The notes beneath the pieces were generated by a model that saw only the letters and a program-made list of their open reading frames with translations, ran no database searches and was not told where the DNA came from. This document shows positions 13,301 through 28,300 of a stretch of 64,000 nt of DNA, one piece after another. Both the position numbers and the translations under genes were made by a program. Source of the stretch: Burhinus oedicnemus (lineage: Eukaryota > Chordata > Aves > Charadriiformes > Burhinidae); the NCBI GenBank assembly GCA_008921705.1, contig VFFE01006711.1:193172-257171 (forward strand), written 5' to 3'. Numbering within the stretch: the first letter of the stretch is position 1; every line of letters begins with the position of its first letter.

Positions 13301-16300
13301 ACCAATTTTACCAGAAACCAAATATTTTTATTATATGATAAGATAGTGTCATATATAAAAGAGCCAGAGGTACTGGTCTGCGGGGTACTTACGGAATGGT
13401 TTGTAAGAACTATGTATTTTATATACAAGGATGTGCTGCCACTGCAGTTATTCACTATATAGCAGAAGTGGTCATATGACTGCGCGTAAACCAGGACTGG
13501 ATGGTTTGTATGGAGAGAAGGGACTATGGCTCCCTGAAGCCTTCCCATTTATACTGTATCTGCTACTATATTCATGGGCACCTGAGAACACAATTAATTT
13601 CATTTAAAATTAGACCAGATATGCCTGGACAAGCTGGAATTCCCTTGAGGATGGTAAACTTGAACAAGCCAGGCAGGGGTCATGAACAGGGGCAGAAGTA
13701 TGGGCACTTGTAGGGACACAGTGAGCACTGACCCAGAGAATCTCTTGCTTCTCTGTGGATTGCGTTTACATCCTTGTAGCTCCACTGTGCACAAACTATT
13801 TAAACACTGGTTCGTTTTTATTTTGTTCTCTGTGCAACAATGTAGTTGCCCTAAGAATTGCTTCCTCCTGCGCAAGTTCGATGTAGGGTCGTCACTTTGT
13901 TTTCAATGGAAAGCAACCACTTCTTAAATGCTCTGTGACCTGGGCTGGTGTAGGCATCTCAGGTCCATGGGCGTCTGTTGGAATCAGTCCATGATTTCAG
14001 GGTGGTAAGGGACAAATCGTCAATGGACTTAAACCATGTAGCTCAATCTTTGCCCTTCCAGAAGGAGAATGGGAAGGAAATTAGTCAGCCCTTCCCCATG
14101 ATAAGGCCAGAGGAATGTTTAGCCATATTTATTTTTCCTCTTCCCTTAACATCAGGCAAAACAGGCAAGAGGCCTTTTTCATTGTCTGAGCCTGTCCGAG
14201 CAACTCCTTCATGCTTAGCTTGTCCCATGCTAGTGGAATGGTAGTAGAGCGGGGATCATCAGCTGAGCATACAGGGTCTCAGGTGATCGACTTGCAAATT
14301 TGCAAGAAAGCAAATAGATGAAATCTGAACTAAACTGACTCGTTAGGTCTTTTACAGGAACAAGCAGTTTGCTTGCAGGAGAAAGGGAGGATAGCGGTAC
14401 AGAAAATGCACCAAAACCACAAAGTGAAATAATAATTCTGCAAAAGAGAGACAAGCTATTTAAAAAAATTGATTTGAGCTTCACACTTAAAGGTGGGAGA
14501 AGATGAAGGCAGAATGTGGAATACAAGAATTCAAGAAATGATAGAGAAAAGACCACAGAAGTTGGGAATGGCAGGGAAATTTTTGAAGCAAAAGCACTGG
14601 AAATGTACATGCCTGGAAATAAGTCAGGGATCCATAAGGGCGTTCTGCTGAGGGAAAACATGGAGAAAAAGAATTGTCCCCTGCTCTGAGGCAATTCTGT
14701 TCCTTGTCAATGTGACGTAGCTGTAGTGTTTAGACAGTTCACAAATTCCACTCAGCTCTTTAGCCACACTCTGTCTACCCATGCCAGAAGTTTTAACCCC
14801 TTATGTCAGTTACTCCTTTTCCTTATACATATGACTGTTCCCAGCATGATCCTGCTTCTCCTTATAGCATAACTAAGTGGATTCTTAATAGTCCATTGTA
14901 CATCTAGCTTAGCTCCCATCCTTACTCCACAGCAGATACTAATGCTTTCACACTGCTGGTTTTCAGCATAATTGTCTCTAGCAATAGCTCGGGACACAGT
15001 AATGACTTACATTCAAGCTTGTTGGCAGAATGGGATTTGCCCTTTCCCAGAGTGACAGGATGGTCCCCAGGCTGCAAGTGCAATGCTGTGTCCTTTATGC
15101 ATCTGGTCTTTAAAACTGAACTAAGGCAGAGTTAATGCAGAAATAAGTACATAGCAGCTAAGTTGGCAGCTATGGAGGTTAAGAAGGAATCTGGTTGAAA
15201 CACAAGGCAAGCCAGACAGAACCATCCCTCTACTGGCAATATGCTCGAGGTGTTTTTTTCAAAGCAACTCAAAGAATTTCTTTGCATTTTTTGTGAGATA
15301 GCTCTGAATAATGAGGACGGAGGGAAGCAATGAAATTCCATCTAATCCCAAGGTTTTATTTTTCTTGTTTATACCACTTGTTTTCTATGCTGAATGTGCT
15401 TAATCTTCATAAAATAGCTGCCAAGGTATTATATCCCAAAGATGCTGGTTTTGTTTGATACTTATCTTGTGCTGTGAAGTGGTTAACTGAGGAGTAATTC
15501 TGTCTTCAAGTTATGGGCATCTGTCTAGGGTAGTTAATCAATTAGCTTTCAAGGATGGTCTTGTGGTTAAAACACTGGGCTGAATCTCAGGAGAATCTTG
15601 ATCCAATTTTTAGGCCCATCTCCAATTTCCTATGTGACCTTGGGCAAGTCATTTATTTTCTCTGTGCCTCTCTTCCCCAGACATCTGTTTATTCCCTCCC
15701 ACATTTTGTTTGTCTTGTCTATGTGGATTATAAGGATTTCAGGACAAAGACCCATTTCTCGTAAGAAGGGGCATTCACACCATCTGCTACAGAATAATTT
15801 AAGCATCTAAGCGAGGTGTTTTGAATATCTCTCCTGGAAGTGTTTATCTATCTTCATTGCTCCTTGCTATTGCAGGTGAGCAAATACTGTGACTACCTCT
15901 AGGTTTGTAAATGGTGTCTAGCATTATCCTTGCGTTGTAATACTTTGCCCCACTCCTGGTCAGGGACAGTCACTAATAGCTGTTTTGTATGTGTCATGCT
16001 GTTGGAGACTGTTCAGGTGGGCTTTGCAGAACAGCCAAGGAGTGGGTTTGTAGGTATTTATGAGAAATTTTACTAAGGACTGATGAGCCTCCTGAGGGGG
16101 GGAGCATAAAAGTGCTAGCTTGAAAATACTAGGAAGCAAATAATGAACTCCAGCATGGTTGTGAGAACTATCTTAGTGAGCAGAGCAATGGGCTGTGTCA
16201 CTTGTGCTTTATCTCATACCAAGGTTGTAAATGCTCCATGGCAGTAGTTGTCTTTCCCTTGGTGTCTGTGCAGTGCCTAGCATAGCTGGGTACTAGGCCA

Positions 16301-19300
16301 TGACAGGGAAACCCAAAACTGGTGGTTCTGATGATAACAATGATTTCAGTAGCCTGTTGGTAACAACAAGAAGGATAGAAGCAATTGATGGAAATTCTAA
16401 AAAACAAAGCTGAGATGTCTGTATATGAATTAAGCTGTGGGAGCTAGAGGAGGAACACAACGGGACCAACAGTATGATGGAAGACAAACCACTCTGGAAA
16501 AATATCTGTTAATGAGCTATATAAGGATACAGATGGAGAAGGTGTACATCAGGGATGGAGAAGAGAATGCTGCCACAGTAAGGACATGAGATGGCCATGG
16601 GCAATAACTTTGGGTGTTTGGCTAGAGTGGAGAGGTTGGTTTTTGTACCATATCCAATTGTTGCTAGAAACTGTAAGCATTACTGTACTCCAACTAATAA
16701 GAAGTCGTGCCACTAAAAATACCATCTTTCTGCTTAGACAGGTGACCTGGCTTTTAATATTTGAGATATATACTCCATTTCTGTGTACTATATCTGTGAA
16801 ATGAGACAAATTTGAAAGAAGACATCTGGTAGCACAAAAATTTGAATCTGACAAGGTCTAATTTCTGTCAGAGGGGGGAATTGGCTGAGTTGCTGCCATT
16901 AGCTACTGTCTTGAAAATGCTGAAGTGGGCTTGGAGTATGGTAGTTTTAAAAATATGTTCTGTATTTAGTCTTCTCACAACGTAAAAAAATGTAAAAAGA
17001 ATTCACGCTCTTGCAATGCTTTTCCACTTCCTGCATGCATGTCAGCTTGATTTGGTTTCCACTCCCTCCCTGCGCCCCCGGGCTGCTCCAGCGGCTGCCC
17101 TTGCAAGGCTGTCGGTTAGAGTTAGGCTGCTCAGTACATTCCACTTGGCAGGTTGTGTTCCCTTCTGCACCACCCTGTGTCCCCTTTTCCTGTCTCACAT
17201 AAGTGAGAGCTCCCATCCCTCCTCACCACCCTCATTCACCTTTGCCAGAGAAACCCTTCCATTCACCACAGGGAGATTTTAATTTCAGAGTCATAGACAC
17301 CTACCTTGAGATGGGATAGAGCACTGGTGGTCTTCCAGTGACCTATGGGGCTAGGTTTCCTGCACAGGAAGCCTACAAAACCTTAGGGGCTGCAGACCTA
17401 GCCTTTAGGCAGCTGATACTAGACAGAAAAACCTGCCTCCTGCTCGTCTTACAGAGCCGTGCAAGCTGAAGCATGGGCTTTGATGTATTTGTGTTCCTAT
17501 GCGATGTCCCTCTCAACTGGGTCAGTTTGCTTCAGGTTTTCTTGCCAGTGTTTTTCCATCTCCCTTCCCTTAGCATGTTTCATGAAGGTTTGGAAGAAAA
17601 AAATATGGAAAATCCAGGAGAAGGCAAAAATTACCAGAATTTTTAGGAAATTATCACACTGTAGATTTGGAGGGAATTGTAATGGCAGCTTTGGAAATCT
17701 GCCTGTCTGTCTTACCTTCTTGCTCAGCTGATTTATTCTGTACCATTCCTGTCTTATCTGAGTACCTGACATACAAAATCAGTAACAAATAGGTGAGGTT
17801 TCCATGGATGTATTTGTGTTGAAATCTCAAAGGTCACATCTAGATGGGGTGATGAAGCATTGTTTTAAACAACTTTCAAACGGACACTTTCCAGTCCTGG
17901 TATTTCTTCATTGTGCAGTGCAGAACAAAGTCATGTGTCAAAAATACTGAAGAGTCAAGAAATAGTATGACACTGTCTGAATTAAATTGTTTCTCATGGC
18001 TAATTAGTGGTGACTCAGCACCAGATGGATAAGGTTATATTGCTTCTTGTTGCCAAGATAGCTTGGGCACTGCTGCTCTGAGAGTCACTTCATTATATCT
18101 GCAGCCTTGCTTGCTTCTCAAGAGACCTAGGAGCCAGGGGAGCTAGGTAGTCCTTACCATTACCTGCCCTTGCAAGCCTGGTTGCCTCCTTTGTGGTTAC
18201 AGCCTCAAAGATCTTGTCCTTGTGAGAGGGTTTCAGCCTAGTGAATCAGTTTCCCAGTGGGAACGGGTTGCATCAGAAAATGATAGCAAAGCTCTTACAA
18301 CAGAAGCAGGACAGTGGCCGTGTCTTTCTAAGGGTGGCTGAATGAAGCGATTAGGAAGTAATGCAGAAAGACACTGTGTGTTTCTAAGCCTGTAGAAATA
18401 GGAGCGTGCATTTCATGTTGTTTCTGCTTTTTACTTTTATTTCCCCTTTCTCCATAGCCCTATTGCTCCCTTCATCTTCACCTGAAGGTCTCAGAGAATC
18501 CCTATACTTCAGGAAACATCGCCAGCCGAGACACTGCCCCCAGTATTATTGTAGCTTCAGGTATGAAACATTTAAAGTTTGCTTGTGTACAATGTGCAAA
18601 CACTGAAAAAAATCTTAAGTTTGTGATGGGTGTGGAGGGTATTGAGTGACTTGGGGGGTGTCGCACCGCCAGTATTGGGAAGGAAGGCAGGCTGTCAAAT
18701 GGAAGTCCTTATGGACCTTCAACTTGTGATATGTTTTTATGGAAACTGGCCTTCAAGACCGAGGAGATCACTCCTAGTCCTCTACTCTCATGAATGTAAG
18801 ATTCAAATCAGGGCATTTCTTTTATATATAGAGGTGTGTAGAGCTATATGTATTGGATCTTTTAGATACATTTTCTTCAAACTGAAAGTCTTTCCCTGCC
18901 CTTCTTCCCCCTCTTCCCAAAACTAGAAGTTCTATAATTGCAAAAGGTAAATAAATACATTTACTCCCCTGATTTGCTAATTTTACTGTTTCTTAGAGTG
19001 TTGCATCACTAATCAGTGCTCATCTTACAGGTAATATAGGCACTGAACTATCGGACAATGACATCAGCATGTTTGTTTCTTCTGATGCTGGGAACACTTG
19101 GAGACAGGTAAATGACACAGAATCATGGGTTTAAATAGTAATCATAGGAAATTGTCATAAAAGTAGATTCAAACTGTCACTTAATTTTTGTTTCCTTTGG
19201 TTCAGAGTAGCTTTTTGCAAATCTTCACAAAAGGGTAAACTTCTCTTCCCTTCTGAGAGGTAGAGAGATGCTCAAAGAAAAAGACTGAATATGTCGTTAG

Positions 19301-22300
19301 ACTTCATATAACAGATTTTTATAATTCTACACAGTTTGACTTCAGTTTAACCCTGTAGCAAAGAGAACAGATGAAAATATGAACACTAGGGGGAGATAAT
19401 GTGTTTCCTTTTACTGTTGTAGATCACTTATACCGATCAAACCATTTTTTGCTTTGTCCATGATGATACTTTCCTGAGATTCAGCAGTTGCACTGGTCTA
19501 CTTGCCCTCACTCCGTGTGGGACACATTTCACCTAAGTTGAGTTGTCCAAAGTTCAGTGTTCATGTAAATGGATTATTTTGCCTTGCTCTTAAGCTAATG
19601 GAGAAAAAGACAGAATTCCGTTCGTCCTGTTGCAAAGCTACCTCTCTCTCCATTAATTCTGGAAAGAGAATGGATGATAAAGTTCCTAATATTTAGTGGA
19701 AGCCCACCTGTTAAAAAAGCATCACTACCCTTTAATGTGTTCATCCTCAGAACAGGAAGTTCTGTTATTCCTAGTTTCTGGATGGGATATCAAGTCAGAG
19801 AGAGAGAGGGACTTTCCCAGATTGGCAAGTGCTGCTATATAAACTGGAGAGCAGATGTTTGGAGAAATACAAAAAAGATAAAGAAAAAGAAAAACTTTTT
19901 AAATATTTGGTATTCCAAGAATCTAATTATTTCACAATGTTTGACCCGCCCTCATTTTTTAATCTATATCACTTATGCGAGATAGGGCCAAATATGTGCA
20001 AACACAGTAAGTTCTTCTTTAGACAGAAATCTGTCATCGAAAGGAGGGAAATTATTGATCATTGCAAAAATTCATGTTTCTAGCTTTCAGTCAAACAGAG
20101 GCAGAATGCATTTTCCAAGGGCCTGGAAAAATGGAAAAAAAAATAACCCAAACCCCCAAACAATAAAAAACAAAACTGAGGAACTGTCTCTGTATAGAAT
20201 GCCTTCCTCAGCTCCATAACTTCCTTAGCATGCACTTGTCCTCTGTCATGATCGTACTTAAAGAACTATGCTATTTTCTGCATACTAAGGAAACTAGATT
20301 TAAATATATGGGTTTTTTTCCAAGATCTTTGAGGAAGAGCACAGTGTTCTGTACCTGGATCAAGGTGGAGTACTGGTCGCCATGAAGCACACATCTCTGC
20401 CGATCAGACATCTCTGGTAATGACGCCACCTGTGCTAAATGTCTGCTGTCCTTCTTTTCAGATGCCAGGAAGTAGGCAGTTAGGCTGCATCCAGAGTTTT
20501 CTGTAGGTATAATCTAGAAAATTTCAGTTAAGATACTGGCAAACATTAACTTAGATAAAGCTAAGAAATCCTGGCAATTCCAGCTTACGTAGTTTCAGCT
20601 TGGCCAGATCTGAGATATCGTCAGAGTAAACTTTCTTGGTTTACCACAACTTGGCCTCTTGAGTTTGGTTATTTATGTAACACATATCTGGATTATGGCT
20701 TTGTCTCTTATTAAGTTACCAAAGTACTCTTTATTTTCAGAATTATTGATGAAATTGTCTTCTATGTGGCAGTCATCAGCACTTAATGAACCAGAATTTT
20801 GTTGAATTAGATACAGGGTTATATAGCCAATAAGGTAAAGTATCCCCACTAGTTAGCACTCTTGAATTTGTGTGGAAGGTAGAATATAGTTTTGTGCTGT
20901 TTTGCATGATTTACTTCCAATTCCATGCACGATTTACTTCCACAGACATTCATATGATGGTCAGTGTCATATCAGTACCTGAAACACACAGACCCAAGTC
21001 TTAAGAAGTGATAAGTGGTTCCAAGCTTTCGCTTAGACCCACCACAGGGAAGACTGCTGGTCAGAAGAGGCAAAGCTTTTGGTGCTCTATAAATCTAACC
21101 TCCTTAAAATGTCTTATGTTGTGGACCTAAAAATAAGATGCTCAAAATCTCTTGTTTATTTTTAAAAAAACCTAGCCCGTAGGCTACAGTTTGCCCTTAA
21201 AGCATCGATTGCTAACATAACTTTATTAGTTTCTACCACTTAATTATTGGCTATGGGATAGTGGTATGATGCCAAACAAGCTTGATCAATGCTCTGATTT
21301 ATGATGCTTCCCCCAAAAAATAGTTATTTAAAGGACTAAAAATTCAGTATCCAAGAACAGAAGCTGCTTCCCACTTCTCAATAGCAGCTGTAGTGGACTA
21401 GAGAGTATCTTCAAGTAAAGCAGGGGGAGAATAAGGAAAGAAGACACTAATTCTGCTTTCTCCACTAGGTTAAGTTTTGATGAAGGGAGATCTTGGAGCA
21501 AGTACAGTTTCACATCCCTCCCACTGTTTGTAGATGGAGTTTTAGGGGAACCTGGAGAGGAAACTCTCATCATGACGTAAGTGAGCATGCTATCATGCTA
21601 CTGTTGATGAGAACTGCACCATAAATATCTTACAAGGGTTGCTTGTAACATAATAGCATTTCTGGTTGGGGGTGAAACCAAGTACTATCTGAAGCCAGGA
21701 GTATGCAGTCTTCTGTTGCTAAATCATCGATGTTTATTTATGATATGATTGAGGGAATGACAACATGGTTCCTTGCAAGCTGCAAAAACATTATCACTTA
21801 GCTTATCAGCGTGAAACCTGACTCCTCAAATTGGATGTTATTTAAAGCAGAGTTACTCTTGACAGATGAATATTTGAACGAAAAATAGTGGGGTATTTTT
21901 GTAACTGTGTTTTTGCTGCTACTTTCTTTTTTCTTAACTAAGACACAGAAAAATGAAGATATTCTTTTGTACAAATGAATGACAAAATGTTGCCTGGAGG
22001 CTGACTCATGAAAAATCATGATTAGTTTCAATGTGGTATGCTGAGTTCTGCACGGTGCATAAATCTAGATTCACCCTGCCAGAAACTGTAACATTTTACC
22101 TGAGAACAGATTTGCAAAAACAGGAGGAAAATTAAGCTTCTGTCTATAAAAAATGGGCTGACCTGTAATAAAGAGAATATGTGGCTTGGAAACTAACAGT
22201 TTCAAATGGAAACTAATGTTTCCATTAACTAATGGTTAATAGAGATGCATGAAGAATGTTCACTTCAGGTTCTGATTTTAATTTGTGTGGAAGGGATTCC

Positions 22301-25300
22301 CAAAACTTATAATTGAGTTATCAAACTCCTATAGGTATAACTGTCTCCAGCCCTATGTCAAAAGTCCTCTCTGTATAGTCGTTTTGAGGATTGATGTAAG
22401 TGTGAGGATCTTGATCCACAGAATAAAAGCTGCATGCAATTTTTAAGAGGGTTGTAGTTATTTAGCAGCCTAGGTTTCACTTTCACTATGTCAGTCAAGT
22501 GAAAATCAGTAGGAATGGCACTCCTAAAGCAATTAATCTCTGTTGGAAATTCATGGATGACTGTACCTCTGTAACTACCAGACTCCATCTGGTGCTGACT
22601 TTTACTGTATGCTCTTTCTGCTATATTCTGTAGAGTGTTTGGACATTTCAGTCACCGCTCAGAGTGGCAGCTGGTGAAAGTAGACTACAAGTCCATTTTT
22701 GATCGGAGGTGTGCAGAAGAGGACTACAGGCCTTGGCAACTCCATAGCCAGGTGAGAAGCAAGGAGGCTGGGATCTGACCTGAAGCAGCTAATGATCCTA
22801 CAGTTAGTTTGGTGTATCAGATTGTCCCTTACTGGATGGGTCTGTTTTGTTACGTAGGTGTGTTGGCCTCAGATTGCACTCTGTGAGCCCTGAAGGATGA
22901 ACAACTGCCTTTTGGGTTTCGTTCTCCGTGCAGGCAATTATCTCAGACTTATCTAGAGTTGAAGAATGCAACAACGGCAGAAGCACTGCCACTGAAAGAG
23001 GCCTGAACTCCTCCACTCTTACATCTCCCATCCACTTTCCCCATCCTTACCTCCTTTCTCTTCCTCCATCCTTCTATGTCCTCGGAGCCAGTGTCTTAAG
23101 ACCCTTCTAGTTGCTTTCACACTTGTTTCTCCAAATTCCTGCCCTCTTAGCCTCCTTTCTTACTCACTTGGTTTCATCCTTGTTCCGTCTCTCTCAGCAG
23201 TGATAGTTCTGCTGTGGGAGTCGGGCCCTTTATTCCCCGGTTCGTTGGGCCCCGATGCCTTGTCCCTTGCATCCTGGATGCAGCTGCTGCATCACTCCCA
23301 GAACCATTGCTTAAGTGCCTAGCAAGGTAACCTGCTCCATGCAGTGCCTGGATCTGCCTTGGGGCACCTTCCCAGCTCTGCCAAGTTTGACGCAACAGCC
23401 TCTGTTATATCAGGTTAGAATAAAATATGGCCCAAATTCTGTGGTTATATAAACACCACAGGCTCCACTGAAGTCTGAAGTGAAACACCCATTTATATCA
23501 TCAAAGGTTGTCTGTCTTTATATGTCTTGCTGGGCAAGAATTTAATAATGAATATGAAATGAAAGTAGCTTGACTCAGACTAGCTGCTCACACAAGGCAC
23601 AACCCCACACTAAAAATACTGGTTATGACTTAGATCTTTAGATGTTGAAAATCAGTACAGTTTCCTTGAAATTCAAGGAGGTACAGCATTTTACACCAGT
23701 TGCGATTCAGGCCCTTCTGTTTCATGGGCAAATCAAAGCCATGAAAAGTTTCTCTTTCCTACAGCGATTTTAACGGCATAAAAGGTAACAAGTGAGACCC
23801 CACTGTATTTTGTTCTTTCCTTTCTTGTGCTTGCATAAGCAAATTTGCTGAGGATTTTGCAGTATATCTTTGAGGATGTTGGCTTTGGAATTTGTAAAAC
23901 TATTTTTAGGAAGGCTGCTGTGGACTCTTGCCTTTTGATGTGCTTTCCATTGAGATTACAAGGCTGAGCCTTTTTCCCTAGATAGAAATATTTAGTGGGG
24001 TGCTGAAGATAGTGAAAAGACAAGGAAGTTTTAGCATCCACATAACAAGTCAAACCCTGTAAAACCAGTCCGTGGAAAGTATTTACATATACACGTATTA
24101 CTAGTTTCTACTGAACAAAATTATTGTCAAAGAGATCAGACCAAAGAATAGACCTGTTCTGTGTCTCAGATTGCAGAGGGATCAGGCTGTGTTTTCAGTT
24201 GCAGTGAAACCTAATCTATAAATGAGAAATGGGCCTGGATCAATTGCTCATTGGCTTTGAAACAAATTCAGAACTGAATCAGATACATAAGTAACCTCAG
24301 ATCATTTCTTAGCGTGTATTGGAAAAGCTGTTTTAGTTTCAGTTAAAGCTTCAGTAGCTTTAATTAGCTCCAGTGTACTGACATGGCATTTGACTTCCCA
24401 TCCTCTTCCCTCGAGTCATAGCTCCTGTTGCACAGGCTTGGAAAAACTGGGTGATACAAATAGCCTGGTGGGTGTCAGAGAAAGATATTTTTGGTTTTGT
24501 TTCCAGGGAGAAGCTTGCATCATGGGAGCAAAAAGGATCTACAGGAAGCGCAAGTCAGAGAAGAAATGCATGCAAGGAAAATACGCAGGGGCTATGACCT
24601 CGGAGCCATGCGTGTGCACAGAGGCAGACTTTGACTGGTGAGCAATGGGCACAAGAACTGTGTGCTCTCTACCACACCAAAGCAGAGCTCACTAGAGAGG
24701 CTGTAGGCTTGCAGAGAGTAGAAATTCACGAACGTGTAAGTGGCCAAATAGCTTGCTCCCTGATAGTGAAGGTATGTCAAAAAAAGTAAAGGTGGAACAG
24801 ATATCTGTAATTTGCTAAGATTCCCACAGAACTGGTGCTGAACAGACTATTTTCCAGGTCACAGCTGAGCTCTGTGCAGTATTAAGATAAAAGTTCCATT
24901 TATCACATCTAACTTCAGCAATGACCAGGGGTGGCTGTGAAAGTAATACGTAAGACATATATAGTGTGCGCAAAAAATAAAATAAAGTCTTCATACATAC
25001 ACACATATATATGTATATATGTGTAAAAGTAAATATATGCATTTGCAAAGTAGGCCTTCAGCTTCTGCAAATCAAGTATCTAGGCAATTTCTGGGTCATT
25101 TGTTATATCCGGACCATCATTTTTTATAGTATCCAACAGACATTGCCTTCATGATTTGGGTTAATCTTCTGAAGCCTTTTCTCCTCTGCTTTATGCTGTG
25201 GGAAAATAAAGTCCACTGGTGAGTTATGAATGGTGTGATAAAATGTTCAGCTTCTAGTTTCATTTCAAGATTCCTGCTGACTCACAGCAATTTGCACAAA

Positions 25301-28300
25301 AAAGGCAGGGAACAACATTATTGAAATCTCTTTATCAGCTGTTTTCTCCAAGTCGGAGACAGTCCTGAGTATCTTGGATGAGAGAAATGGTGGCTCTTTG
25401 GTAGTGCTGATAAAACCCCCTTTGTGCCTCACCCAGCTAGCTCTATGCCATGTTATTAATTTAACATTAATCTGTAACATGCACCCCGAAGAGGTTCATG
25501 TCCTAAACATTTTGTTTCTTGCTATATGAGTTCACTCCAGGACCATGGAAATTTACAGCATTTCCCTTCTCACCCTCCCATAACTGTAGTTATGTTGATT
25601 TTTCTATATAAAATCACAGAATCATAGGAGGCTTTTCCATGTGTCAAAAAAAGTAAAGCCTCTTGCACCAAACAATAAAAATCATGAGCATACTTGGGCA
25701 CTGATTCTCTGAATATGGTTTCTTGATGATTTCCCCATCTTCCAGTGAGTTCTTTCTTAAGGAGAAGATACCCTAGTTCTGTGTATAGTTCATCCTTTAG
25801 GTGCTCAAAGGTCCTGGATTTCAACCATTTAACATATCTCTAGTAATGTAAAAAAGATAGCAGCCAACCACCAAAAAAACCCCACAATTAGAAAAGAAAT
25901 TCTCTGAAGATTTTGACCCTCTCATAGAGCGTGCAGTACAAAGCTGTGCAAGCTCATGCCCAGGCTCAAGAAAATAGCTGGTGGGATTGACTCATGGTCA
26001 ATCTGTTAGTTGTTATACCCCTTACACTTGTAAGGGACACACACTTGCGAAACACTTCTGATAAAAATATGCTTCCCTTCCAGAACTTCTCTCTCTCTGA
26101 GAATGTATGTTTTTATTTCATTAAAATTGGCTGTGTGGTTTGCTACTACAAAACTTCGTTGCTAGGTACAGAACAAAAGTACCACGGTGACATTTGCTGG
26201 GGGAAACATGCTTTTATTTCTTTTATGTTGACTTTGAGGAAACTTTCTGCAAAAGGTCTGCTGGGTTGTGAGAGAATCTCTAAGAGAAAGCTTGGATGGT
26301 TGGGGATGTACGATGGATGCTCACAGTTCACATGCACCAAGAAGACCCCTCAAATCTGTTGAAAGAGGCAGAATTAGGACTTTATGAAAGTCATCTTGTT
26401 AAAAGTAGCCTGAGAAAAATACCGTTCAAAATACTGCAGGTCTCTGTGCTGAGCTGAGTGATAGAAAGCCTTCCTGACCTAGCAAGGCCTTCCTCCTTCT
26501 GGTGGAATCAGTTTTGGTTTAGAGCAGACTGTCATGATCCTCTCCAGTTCTCTCTGAGCTCTTGTTATTCATATGGTCCTCAGATCTGGATTTTTACTTT
26601 ATCCATTTCAGCTTCCTTCCCCACTGCCTCTGAGGAAAAAACACTGAAACATTGCTTTAAGCATCAAGTTCAGAAATATTTGCCAGCAATAGTCATCACT
26701 TATTTATCTACTTAATACAGTTAGGAGCATAGTTTTACATAGATTTGCCAAAGAAGGACAGAAAAGCCACAGGGAAAAGGAGAGAGAGGTTTATCAAGGA
26801 AGCAGAAAAGAGATGTCAAGAAAAAAGCCATTCTGCTGGCTCTACTGAATTTCTCAGCCCGGTTTTGTTGTGCTAAGAAAGGCAAAGCTGCTGCTGCACG
26901 GTAGCATTTAGTGCCTGCCTAGTTAAACTCCATGCTGCCAATGCACCCTGCAGAAGTTGGTCCAAAGAGGCCTTTAGAGGAAAATCGGTGAATGAATTCT
27001 TGCTGTCGAAGGATGTCCTCTGTTGGGGTCCTTCCTGCAAAAACAAGCACTTTCATCGTCCTCATTCCTGACATTTCAGCAGTGCTTTTGAATTCTCTAT
27101 TTCTCTTCTCACTGGGCAGGGCTCTTAACTGAGGGAGGTTGAAGGGGACATGTATCCCCCAGGCAGGGAGACCTGGGTGACTTTTTATATTAACATCAAT
27201 GGTTACAGGACCCAGACTTGTGTACAGAATTAAAGACAACAATCCCTGCCCCAGTCAGAGTAGGACTTTCTTTGCTGTTTAAACACTGGATTGGTATGGA
27301 GAAAATTTTATTACCTAGGCTTGTCAGAGCTTGGAGTGAAAAAATAAATCTGTGTGGTCAAGTAAAGGGGAAAAAAAAGTGTTATTGCTGTTAATCCTGC
27401 AAGTGCCTTTTTTATGAGTTCATGGAAAAAATGCCAGTTATAAAAGACAAAGATTTTTACAAAGTTTTTTTTCTACTGGTAATATCGTAGGACCCCAGGT
27501 TCATTTCAAATTTGTATTCAGCCCACAGTAGTTCTTTCTCAGAGAAAAGGGCACATTTGTTTATTGTATTACACAGCAACAAAACTGAGTGACGTTAGAA
27601 ATGATTGTAGTTTCTCTAGCCTTGGGAACCTGAACTCTTCTGACAGTAGACATCTCTTAGCGTGGGCTAGAACCAAAACTAGCTGGGGCCAGGGCTGAAG
27701 CGGCAGGTATTTGTGCTCCGTGCAGGGGCTGAGGCTCGCAGCCAGAGGGCAATAGTGCTTCAGGAATAGGGGGGAGCGGAACTGTGCAGAAGCCCTCGGC
27801 AAATCTGTCCTAGCAACGGCCTAGAAACGAGATTGTCCTTCTTCATTTAATTGATTTGGGTAAATGGATGACACCGTTACTTGTGTGTTATTAAAGCATT
27901 AATTTACCCGGTTTCCTTACATTGTGTTCCTTCCTGCCATTTGAGTGTTATTACGGCAATATCTCTTCAGTAGAAACACCTCCTAGACACAGATGGAAAT
28001 CTTTGGTGGTGTTCATCCTTCAGCTACCTGTCTCCCAGATCCCTTAATAGAAACTTTGAGTTAAGTGTCTCACTGTCAGTCCTCCCTCTGAACCTGCTGT
28101 CGTTAATACTGAGGGCTTCTTCTATCAGTATTCCCATAGCTCACACCTTCGTGGGAAGCATGAGCCTGTTGATACTGCTGCTAGTGACTTTGGATAGCCA
28201 GAGAGGCACAAAGAAGCCTTAGTGCAATTGAGAATCAGGTCTATTTATTTCACTGATTGTATCAGCAAGGGTCTGGCTAGCTCTTTTTTTATTGTCTGGC

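Larger units (their letters stand above)
11902..18457 (+). other. SORCS1: Intron 3 (6.6 kb)
   Basis: No exon or RNA gene was recognised. Two pieces of ancient tRNA-SINE-like sequence occur at about 15555-15690 and 16214-16345. A small GC-richer patch lies near 17060-17115. A 154-codon open frame on the minus strand near 14230-14694 has low-complexity Ser/Leu/Phe content and no recognised domain, so it is treated as chance. Confidence 0.7.

Noticed and set aside
14230..14694. 154-codon open frame on the minus strand in intron 3
   Set aside because: Ser/Leu/Phe-rich composition from a purine-rich + strand, no recognised domain, no splice or promoter context. Longest chance frame in the window.
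25612..25632. ATCACAGAATCATAGG, like the end of a minus-strand CR1
   Set aside because: The CR1 sequence that should follow to the right is missing, so it may be coincidence or too small a relic to call.
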